Below are positions 13,556 to 18,677 of a DNA stretch of 18,677 nt, in pieces. This DNA is from CAZFQD01 sp964520885. Its GTDB lineage: Bacteria; Bacillota; Clostridia; Oscillospirales; SIG519. Within the stretch, counting starts at the first letter, position 1, and every line of letters begins with the position of its first letter. The stretch is from assembly GCA_964520885.1 (NCBI GenBank), contig CAZFQD010000031.1, forward strand, positions 1-18,677, given 5' to 3'. A model generated the notes under the pieces. The model worked only from the letters and a program-made list of their open reading frames with translations, did no database searches and was not told the DNA's origin. The position numbers and the translations under genes are program-made.

Positions 13556-13602
13556 TTAAGATTCAATTTATCAAGTATTTTTTGATAAAAGGCTAATCTT
13601 AA
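13556..13602 (+). promoter_or_regulatory. Two-part stem-loop in the leader of the DUF3467-like gene
   Basis: The outer stem TTAAGATT (13556-13563) pairs with AATCTTAA (13595-13602). The inner stem TTTATCAA (13567-13574) pairs with TTGATAAA (13582-13589). The structure ends 9 bases before the GGAGGTG ribosome binding site (13612-13618), so it could influence translation. It matches no riboswitch class I recognise. Confidence 0.55.
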
Positions 13603-13623
13603 TATATGAATGGAGGTGTACAT

Positions 13624-13854
13624 ATGAGCAAAACACATTTTTATAGTAATATGGTTAATATTATAGATTCAGATGTTGATTTTTGTTTTAAAATGGATTA
13701 TGCTGAACCATTATTTAACGAAAAAAATGAAAATGTTGGTAAAGAAATAATTGATACTATTGTGGTTAATATGAGTATTGATCAAGCAATGGAAATGTCT
13801 AAAAAACTCAATATAATACTTGATGGGTATAATTCAAAAAACAACTATGAATAA
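13624..13854 (+). CDS. Small DUF3467-like protein
   Basis: This 76-aa protein is preceded by GGAGGTG, which supports the ATG at 13624 over the in-frame ATG at 13606. The pattern THFYSNMVNIIDSDVDFCFKMDY, then IVVNMSIDQAMEMSKKLNIILDGY, resembles DUF3467: a short beta-rich start (YSN..., DF.....), then VV.S..QA..L...L. The function of the family is not known. It stands alone between the two 85-bp direct repeats, with its own promoter and leader structure upstream and a terminator in the second repeat. This suggests it came in, or was duplicated, as a cassette. The family call is moderate. Confidence 0.65.
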   Translation: MSKTHFYSNMVNIIDSDVDFCFKMDYAEPLFNEKNENVGKEIIDTIVVNMSIDQAMEMSKKLNIILDGYNSKNNYE

Positions 13855-13892
13855 CTAAAAGCATTATATATTTAATTTTAAAGATTTAAAGA

Positions 13893-13919
13893 AAAGAATA
13901 GGTAAAACCAATTCTTTTT
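13893..13919 (+). terminator. Terminator of the DUF3467-like gene
   Basis: AAAAGAAT pairs with ATTCTTTT, with an A-A mismatch and GG/CC inside, around TAAAA, followed by T residues. It lies about 40 bases after the stop codon. Confidence 0.65.
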
Positions 13920-13928
13920 GAAATATAT

Positions 13929-13968
13929 GTTGACAACTGTGGGCTAATGTGCTATAATATAGTCAACT
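13929..13968 (+). promoter_or_regulatory. Perfect consensus promoter with GTTGAC/GTCAAC dyads, copy 2; probable capsid promoter
   Basis: TTGACA (13930-13935), a 17-base spacer and TATAAT (13953-13958). GTTGACAAC covers the -35 and GTCAAC follows the -10. It reads toward the scaffold and capsid genes, about 200 bases upstream of the first start codon. Confidence 0.8.
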
Positions 13969-14166
13969 ATTGTAGAATATCAAGTAAGTAGGGCTTTTTG
14001 AAGGTGTTTGTTTGAGTGTAGTGTCCACAAAAGAGGGCGATATAATTAAGAATTAAGAGTTAAGAATTAAAAGTTAGAACGGACAAATGACAAATAAGTT
14101 AATTTTGGCGAAATGCCATAATTATAAAAAAATATTGGTTACCAAACCAAAAAGGAGATATTAAAA

Positions 14167-14865
14167 ATGCAAAGTAATGAAACCGTGCTAACCACGGCAC
14201 AAACAGATGGTGGGGAAATATTTAAAAATAGCACAAATCAAGAGCTAAGTCAACAGCAAATGCAAGAGCAAGACCAAGAAAAAGTGCAAGATAACGAGGC
14301 TGACACAAGTCAATCAGTAGACAAGCCGTTTAGGCTTATGGTTAAATTTAACCACAAAGAACTTGAATTAGACGAGGAAAATGCAAAATTGCTTGCACAA
14401 AAGGGGCTTAATTATGACAAGGTAAAGGCTCAACTTGACGACTTAATGTCCACAAATGAGGACTACGACAAAGCCTTAGAAAATGAGGACCATTCCCAAG
14501 ATGAATTAGTTTCATTTTTTCAAAAATACCCCACTGTTAATGCTACTGACATACCACAGGAAGTATTAGAGGCTTATCAAGGCGGTGTTCCACTAACATA
14601 TGCTTATGAAAGTTTCAACCAAAAAAGCGAGATTGAAAAGCTAACAAATGAGTTAAATGAATTAAAGTCTTCAAGAAAAGTGGAAATTACAAATGCCCAA
14701 AATAAACAAACTGCTACCGGCAGTGTTTCCGGCTTTGGAAATGTCAATACCGATGATGTTTATACAGAGGATGAATTAAATTCACTTAGCAAGAGCGAGT
14801 TATCAAGCAATCTTGACAAGGCACTTAAATCTATGACCTTTTGGAGCAAAATGAATAAAAAATAA
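14167..14865 (+). CDS. Phage scaffolding-like protein
   Basis: This 232-aa protein is strongly acidic and glutamine-rich at its start (QQQMQEQDQEKVQDNEADTSQ). A short folded-looking segment follows (FRLMVKFNHKELELDEENAKLLAQKGLNYDKV, about 57-88), then a helical, charged part with a predicted coiled coil (EIEKLTNELNELKSS). It ends in a serine- and lysine-containing tail. Composition, length and its place 18 bases before the capsid gene are typical of scaffold proteins that guide prohead assembly. There is no motif proof. AGGAGAT precedes the ATG. Confidence 0.72.
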   Translation: MQSNETVLTTAQTDGGEIFKNSTNQELSQQQMQEQDQEKVQDNEADTSQSVDKPFRLMVKFNHKELELDEENAKLLAQKGLNYDKVKAQLDDLMSTNEDYDKALENEDHSQDELVSFFQKYPTVNATDIPQEVLEAYQGGVPLTYAYESFNQKSEIEKLTNELNELKSSRKVEITNAQNKQTATGSVSGFGNVNTDDVYTEDELNSLSKSELSSNLDKALKSMTFWSKMNKK

Positions 14866-14883
14866 TTAAAGGAGAAATGAATT

Positions 14884-15714
14884 ATGGCTTACACAAATTT
14901 TAAAGGCGATGTTTGGGCAAAGGCTATTGAGAGAGAAAGAGACCGTTATTGCGTTGGTGCAATGCTTTGTAACAGGGATTTTGAAAAGGATACAATTGAG
15001 TTTGGCAAGAGTGTTAATATCAATTGGACCAAAAGACCAACAGTAAAGGATTACACTCCCGGAACTACTATTGATGCGGCTGAAACCTTAGATGGAGCAA
15101 ATTCCTCTATTGATATTGACAATATGAAATATGTAAATTTCTTAGTTGATGATGTAGATGAATTACAAGCAACACCAAATATTATGAATTCCTGTATGAA
15201 GGAAGCGGCGGCGGTTGTTTCTGAGGATGCTGATAATTTTGTTTATAGTTTATATGCAGACGCAGGAACTACTATAACAGAAACTTCAGTTAATTCCTCA
15301 ACTATTACAGAAATAGTTGCAAATGCGGCTAAAACCCTTTATGAGAACGATGTTCCAATGAATGAGGAACTTTTCTTAGAGGTTTCACCGGCAGTTTATC
15401 AAAAACTTTGGCTTGCTAAGGTTTTAAGAACAACGCCAAATGACAATGATTTTGGCAATGGCTTTGTTGGAATGTTTGATAATTTCAAAGTTTATATGAC
15501 TAATGGAATTTATGTTGATGTTGCTGAGGCTCATCACTGTTATGCAAGAACTAAAAAGGCTATTGCCTTTATTGGTCAAATGCAAAAATTAGAAGCTTAC
15601 AGACCTCAAGGATTATTTGCTGATGCTGTAAAGGGATTGCATATTTATGGCGGAGCAGTTGTTAGAGAAAATGAACTTGTTGTTCTAAAATTAACATTAG
15701 GCGCAGAAGCGTAA
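14884..15714 (+). CDS. Phage major capsid protein
   Basis: This 276-aa protein is of HK97-fold type in the short form seen in Gram-positive podophages. An N-terminal arm (KAIERERDRYCVGAMLCNRDFEKD) is followed by VNINWTKRPTVKDYTPG. The helix MKEAAAVVSEDADNFVYSLYADAG is the probable spine helix, and LYENDVPMNEELFLEVSPAVYQKL, followed by a GFVGMFDNFKVYMTN segment, is typical of A-domain strands. The C-terminus GLHIYGGAVVRENELVVLKL is the usual closing beta strand. It is intact and directly downstream of the scaffold-like gene. Forms the icosahedral head shell. Confidence 0.88.
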   Translation: MAYTNFKGDVWAKAIERERDRYCVGAMLCNRDFEKDTIEFGKSVNINWTKRPTVKDYTPGTTIDAAETLDGANSSIDIDNMKYVNFLVDDVDELQATPNIMNSCMKEAAAVVSEDADNFVYSLYADAGTTITETSVNSSTITEIVANAAKTLYENDVPMNEELFLEVSPAVYQKLWLAKVLRTTPNDNDFGNGFVGMFDNFKVYMTNGIYVDVAEAHHCYARTKKAIAFIGQMQKLEAYRPQGLFADAVKGLHIYGGAVVRENELVVLKLTLGAEA

Positions 15715-15750
15715 ACAATTTAATTGACTTTGGCAATTGACAATTAGGAT

Positions 15751-15835
15751 TGTAGGGAACGGTTTTAACCGTTCCGAAATGAAATTACACCGATTATTTA
15801 TCTAAGGAGCGGAACGGTTAAAACCGTTCCCTACA
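15751..15835. mobile_element. MITE-like 85-bp element with 26-bp inverted ends
   Basis: Bases 15751-15776 are the exact reverse complement of 15810-15835. Each arm reads TGTAGG, then GGAACGGTT, TT and AACCGTTCC, so each is itself a perfect palindrome. The inner 33 bases are AT-rich and unrelated. It could be a miniature inverted-repeat element or two adjacent insertions of the GTAGGG hairpin family. No target duplication is clear. Confidence 0.7.
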
Positions 15836-15903
15836 ATATATGATGTATTGTGCAAATGTAATTTATAGGGTTGGGCTTTCATTCCCGAACGAGAAAAGAA
15901 AAC

Positions 15904-15928
15904 GAGCGAGTATTAAAACTCGCCCCTA
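15904..15928 (-). repeat. GTAGGG-type palindrome (stem GCGAGT)
   Basis: GCGAGT (15906-15911) pairs with ACTCGC (15918-15923), followed by CCCTA, the complement of TAGGG. It is the same border motif as the other elements but with a different stem. Confidence 0.6.
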
Positions 15929-15959
15929 AATTCAAAAAAATGAAAAGGTGGTATTAATT

Positions 15960-16553
15960 ATGAGCACTACGGTTTATGATGTATTTTTAGCGGCTATGGT
16001 CTTAATTGACTATGTTGATGAAAATGGGCTAATACAAAACAATAAAACAGTAAATTCCTTTTTAAAAAAATGTCCAAATTTACTTGATATAGGGCAAAGA
16101 GAATTATTATTAGATTTGGAGTTTTTAAAGGAAAAGGTTATTGACTGTGCAAATGAAAATGCTTATTCTGAAGATGGAAAACAAAAAAGGATTGCACTAC
16201 CTAAGGATTTATTAAGCATCGAAATTATTGAAATTATTTCAGATGAAAATCTTTTATTTTGTGAAATAGGTTCAATTGGAAAAGGGTATATTAATTTGCC
16301 TAATTGGTGGACAGGCAAAATAAGGCTTACATATAAAGCATCAGCGGCTGGGCTTACTAATCAAACAAGTGTTTTTTCACTTGATGACAATGCGGTAATG
16401 CTAACAATGCCTTATTTTTTAGCAGGTAATTTATTGCTTGACGAAAATCCCTCAAAGGCTAATTATTATCTTTCGCTTTATAACGAAAACAAAATAAGAC
16501 TAAAAAGTATTGTTAGTTATAAGATTATGGAAACGATTGAGGAAATTTACTAA
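15960..16553 (+). CDS. Phage head-tail connector/adaptor-like protein
   Basis: This 197-aa protein lies between the capsid and tail-hub genes, the place of the gp4-like adaptor in P22-type phages. It starts with a helical part (VYDVFLAAMVLIDYVDENG ... LLDIGQRELLLDLEFLKEKV). A beta-rich middle follows (IALPKDLLSIEIIEIISDENLLFCEIG, GYINLPNWWTGKIRLTYKA), then a helical end (YFLAGNLLLDENPSKANYYLSLYNENKIRLKS) typical of connector proteins. The frame is open to a GTG at 15948, but AAGGTGG sits 8 bases before ATG 15960. The function is inferred from position and fold pattern. Confidence 0.65.
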   Translation: MSTTVYDVFLAAMVLIDYVDENGLIQNNKTVNSFLKKCPNLLDIGQRELLLDLEFLKEKVIDCANENAYSEDGKQKRIALPKDLLSIEIIEIISDENLLFCEIGSIGKGYINLPNWWTGKIRLTYKASAAGLTNQTSVFSLDDNAVMLTMPYFLAGNLLLDENPSKANYYLSLYNENKIRLKSIVSYKIMETIEEIY

Positions 16554-16582
16554 TTAACAATTTGAAAAAAGGAGTGATTTTT

Positions 16583-18367
16583 ATGGCTTTTATTAACCAA
16601 AACGTTGGGACAGCAATTTATGAATTAAATAAGTTTTTAGGGCTAAGGTGCGATGGCGTAGGCGAACTTACTATTGAAAAAGGGCAAAGCCCGGATATGT
16701 GCAATTTTCGCATTACTGATAATTTTAAGCTTACAAAAAGGGATGGGTTTGAGGTAATATCGGAAAGTGTTGGACAAAGCAAATTAATTAGGGGAATGTG
16801 GTATGGGAAAATTGCTTCTAATGATAATATGCTTTATTTTGTAGCAAATGGCAATCTTTATTCTCTTGAAGACGAGGAAACAACTCAGACTACAATTGGC
16901 AGTGTCTCTGGCGATAGTGATAATGCTTATTTGTTTTATTGGGAAAACTGCCTTTATATTATCAATAGCAAGGAGTTTTACAAGTATAATGGCACCACAT
17001 TAGCCACAGTCCCAGGTTATTTACCAAAGGTAAAAATTGGAGTTAGCCCTGACGGGAGCGGTGGAGAACTGTATGAAGAGGTCAATTTGTTAACCGGTAA
17101 AAAGTGTATGGAGTTTACTGCGGATGGCACGGCAACTATTTATTATTTGACTGAAACTTCTATTGAAAGTGTGGATAGTGTTTTAGTCAATGGCTCAGTG
17201 GTTTCAAACTACACTACTAATACTACAAATGGGACTATAACATTTACAGTAGCACCTTCAAATTTAGATGTTGTAACTGTTTATTGGACAAAAACAATTA
17301 GTGGAAATCGTGCGATAATTACCAATAATTTATTTGGTGTATTTTATGGCGGTTCTAATGATGTGGCTTTGTTTTTGTGGGGAAATTTAGATAATAAATG
17401 TCGCAGATTTTGGTCTTGTATTTCAAATCCCGAGTATTTCCCTGTAACAAATTATAGCGATATTGGAACAAGGGCTTATGCTATTACTGATATTGTTCGT
17501 CAATACGATAGGCAAATCATTTTTACTGAGAAGGACATTTACTATTCTTATATTGATTACAAGGATGCAGATAATATTCGTTTTCCTGTATATGCTTTAA
17601 ATTCGGATATTGGCAATATTGCTTATGGAATGGTAAGAATTATTAATAATAATCCTGTATTTTTAAGCAAAGGAATATTTGAATTAACAAGTTCAAATGT
17701 TCGTGATGAGCGAAATGTAAAAAATATTGGTTTGCGAATAAGCGAGGCACTTTCAGGTCTTGATTTATCTCAGGCAATTACATACGATTTTGCTGAAAAT
17801 GGCGAATATATAGTTCATTGTGAAGGAATTACCTATATTTTTAATTATAGGAATGATACTTTTTATAAATATTCAGGTTTTAATGCAAGTAGATTTTTAA
17901 GCATTAATGGAATGCTTTACTTTGGTAATAAAAACGGGGAAATATCAAGATTTCAAAACCAACTAATCAATGATTATGTTAACTTGGATTTAGACAAGAT
18001 GGCAATAAATGCGTATTGGGAAATGCCTTATTTTGATTTTGGCAAAGAGTATTTATATAAATATTTGAATAAAATATACATCTCCTTAAAGCCACAGGAT
18101 AAAACTTATATTTCTTTAAGTTATAAAACAGAAACAGGAGATATTGAGCAAGGGGCGGAATTAGTATTTAATTTATCAACCTTTGTGCACTTAAATTTTG
18201 AGAGTTTTACATTTAACACTCAATATAATCCAAAGCCCTTTTTGGAAAGACTTGATGCAAAAAGGTTTTGCTATATTAAGGTAATTCTTAGTAGTAATGA
18301 AGTGGATTTTACTGCAACAGTGCTTTGTGTAATTTTACCGACGGTTTTTGGCGGGAAGATTAATTGA
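16583..18367 (+). CDS. Phage tail hub / packaged-DNA stabilisation (gp10-like) protein
   Basis: This protein of about 594 residues starts at ATG 16583, 10 bases after AAAGGAG; an in-frame TTG at 16562 is less likely. It shows the beta-propeller-type pattern of P22 gp10-like tail-hub proteins: an N-terminal ELNKFLGLRCDGVGELTIEKGQSPDMCNFRITDNFKLTKRDGF arm, then blades such as LIRGMWYGKIASNDNMLYFVANGNLYSL and AYLFYWENCLYIINSKEFYKYNGT. The segments YFPVTNYSDIGTRAYAITDIVRQYDRQIIFTEKDIYY and GNIAYGMVRIINNNPVFLSKGIFEL close it. A Fn3/Ig-like insert with TNTTNGTITFTVAPS lies near residues 215-240. It seals the portal after packaging and connects to the tail. It is the last gene of the window. Confidence 0.75.
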   Translation: MAFINQNVGTAIYELNKFLGLRCDGVGELTIEKGQSPDMCNFRITDNFKLTKRDGFEVISESVGQSKLIRGMWYGKIASNDNMLYFVANGNLYSLEDEETTQTTIGSVSGDSDNAYLFYWENCLYIINSKEFYKYNGTTLATVPGYLPKVKIGVSPDGSGGELYEEVNLLTGKKCMEFTADGTATIYYLTETSIESVDSVLVNGSVVSNYTTNTTNGTITFTVAPSNLDVVTVYWTKTISGNRAIITNNLFGVFYGGSNDVALFLWGNLDNKCRRFWSCISNPEYFPVTNYSDIGTRAYAITDIVRQYDRQIIFTEKDIYYSYIDYKDADNIRFPVYALNSDIGNIAYGMVRIINNNPVFLSKGIFELTSSNVRDERNVKNIGLRISEALSGLDLSQAITYDFAENGEYIVHCEGITYIFNYRNDTFYKYSGFNASRFLSINGMLYFGNKNGEISRFQNQLINDYVNLDLDKMAINAYWEMPYFDFGKEYLYKYLNKIYISLKPQDKTYISLSYKTETGDIEQGAELVFNLSTFVHLNFESFTFNTQYNPKPFLERLDAKRFCYIKVILSSNEVDFTATVLCVILPTVFGGKIN

Positions 18368-18376
18368 TAATTAGAT

Positions 18377-18399
18377 AAGTTGAAAGTTGAAAGTGAAAA
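18377..18399. repeat. AAGTTGA heptamers after the tail gene
   Basis: AAGTTGA twice, followed by AAGTGAAAA. Confidence 0.7.
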
Positions 18400-18472
18400 T
18401 TAAAAGGGTAGGTTGTCGCCTTTGCTAAAAGAATTTATTTTAATTTACTTGTCCACAAAAGAGGGCATTATC

Positions 18473-18513
18473 AAGTGGAAAGTTGAAAGTTGAAAGTTGA
18501 AAGTTGAAAGTTA
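18473..18513. repeat. Tandem AAGTTGA heptamers, longest run
   Basis: One variant unit (AAGTGGA), four perfect AAGTTGA units and a partial unit. Confidence 0.9.
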
Positions 18514-18521
18514 GGCAAAAA

Positions 18522-18546
18522 GTAGGGGCAATTCACGAATTGCCCG
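18522..18546 (+). repeat. GTAGGG-bordered palindrome (stem GGGCAATTC)
   Basis: GTAGG, then GGGCAATTC (18526-18534), AC, GAATTGCCC (18537-18545) and G. Confidence 0.8.
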
Positions 18547-18582
18547 AATAATTAAATAAAGAATTGAAAATTAGGAGCATAT

Positions 18583-18611
18583 GAGATTGCTTCGTTTCTC
18601 TCGCAATGACA
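18583..18611 (-). repeat. TCATTGCGAG-type dispersed element, reverse copy
   Basis: GAGATTGC ... GCAATGACA, the reverse orientation of the element at 10982-11008. The ends match and the middle differs. Confidence 0.75.
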
Positions 18612-18627
18612 CATTAATTATCAATTA

Positions 18628-18677
18628 ATAGGTAATTGCGAAATGTGATAGAAAGCGGTAATTTAGAATAAGAGAAA
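18628..18677. repeat. Right copy of 50-bp terminal inverted repeat
   Basis: Exact reverse complement of 3-52. It ends with the last base of the window. Confidence 0.9.

Larger units (their letters stand above)
13187..13623. other. 437-bp spacer between the PIN and DUF3467-like genes
   Basis: No convincing ORF. In order it contains the consensus promoter 13211-13239, AAGTTGA units (13291-13304), a degenerate GTAGGG-like palindrome (about 13323-13347) followed by CCGATAGAATTAACAATT, a second promoter (13472-13500) and a 5'-UTR stem-loop (13556-13602). Confidence 0.75.
13891..13975 (+). repeat. 85-bp direct repeat, copy 2 (terminator plus promoter)
   Basis: It lies 719 bp after copy 1 and aligns without gaps. 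The terminator stem is kept with a compensating change (AAAAGAAT/ATTCTTTT in place of AAAGAATGG/CCATTTCTTT), although no PIN gene precedes it here. Confidence 0.9.
13855..14166. other. 312-bp spacer before the scaffold gene
   Basis: No gene is seen. It contains the second direct repeat (13891-13975) with terminator and promoter, the 17-mer TGTCCACAAAAGAGGGC (14022-14038; identical copy at 18450-18466), AAGAATTAAGAGTTAAGAAT-type low-complexity sequence, and small hairpins TGGC/GCCA and TTGGTT/AACCAA (14135-14150) just before the ribosome binding site. Confidence 0.75.
15715..15959. other. Spacer with a miniature palindromic element
   Basis: No gene is seen. It contains the inverted pair of GTAGGG palindromes (15751-15835) and another reversed GTAGGG-type palindrome (15904-15928), then the AAGGTGG ribosome binding site for the next gene. 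Such a spacer inside a head operon is unusual for an active phage. Confidence 0.75.
18368..18677. other. 310-bp repeat-filled end region
   Basis: No gene is seen. In order it contains AAGTTGA units (18377-18399), a TTGTCGCCTTTGC fragment (about 18412-18425), the 17-mer TGTCCACAAAAGAGGGC (18450-18466), a longer AAGTTGA run (18473-18513), a GTAGGG palindrome (18522-18546), a TCATTGCGAG-type element in reverse (18583-18611) and the terminal inverted repeat. Confidence 0.85.

Noticed and set aside
13606..13623. Upstream start for the DUF3467-like gene
   Set aside because: The strong GGAGGTG lies downstream of this ATG and fits the ATG at 13624.
3..18677. Complete linear phage or plasmid with terminal inverted repeats
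   Set aside because: Cellular genes (tRNA, tadA, dnaD/dnaC-like operon) lie inside, and there is no protein-primed DNA polymerase or terminal protein.

Overview
The window looks like an AT-rich, low-GC Gram-positive (Clostridia-like) chromosome fragment from a draft or metagenome assembly. The reasons are consensus TTGACA/TATAAT promoters, GGAGG ribosome binding sites, a DnaD-type protein (a Firmicutes trait) and Firmicutes-style prophage genes. A run of exactly 100 Ns (7962-8061) joins two contigs. A perfect 50-bp inverted repeat lies at the two ends (3-52 and 18628-18677).

Left contig (1-7961), mostly cellular genes. It holds tRNA-Arg(CCT) with promoter and terminator, then a 176-bp array of small hairpins spaced by GTGATAT/ATATCAC. 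Next is a divergent pair: a 59-aa double-CxxC mini-protein (minus strand) and a Cro/C1-type regulator. These are followed by a CPBP membrane protease overlapping tadA, and a two-gene OLD-like ATPase plus RloB-like module (AbiL/RloAB-type, a probable anti-phage system) with its own promoter and terminator. A DnaD-like/DnaC-like helicase-loader operon follows, and then a secreted protein built from three DUF2680-like repeats that runs into the gap.

Right contig (8062-18677), a remnant or domesticated short-tailed phage head module. It opens with a second copy of the divergent regulator/CxxC mini-protein pair. Then come a small membrane protein, portal, scaffold-like protein, major capsid protein, connector-like protein and a gp10-like tail-hub protein, in P22-like order. 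No terminase, integrase, lysis or replication gene is visible. Between portal and scaffold sits an AT-rich XRE / ImmA-IrrE peptidase / PIN-domain operon and a small DUF3467-like gene. That small gene is flanked by 85-bp direct repeats, each carrying a terminator followed by a perfect consensus promoter.

The spacers of the right contig are long for a phage and packed with dispersed repeats: AAGTTGA heptamer runs, GTAGGG-bordered hairpins whose stems differ from copy to copy but always pair, and TCATTGCGAG-type elements. These are almost absent from the left contig. Intact structural ORFs among repeat-invaded spacers suggest a long-resident and possibly maintained phage-derived locus. The two most distinctive signals are the duplicated divergent regulator/mini-zinc-protein pair and the several families of hairpins with variable stems and constant borders.
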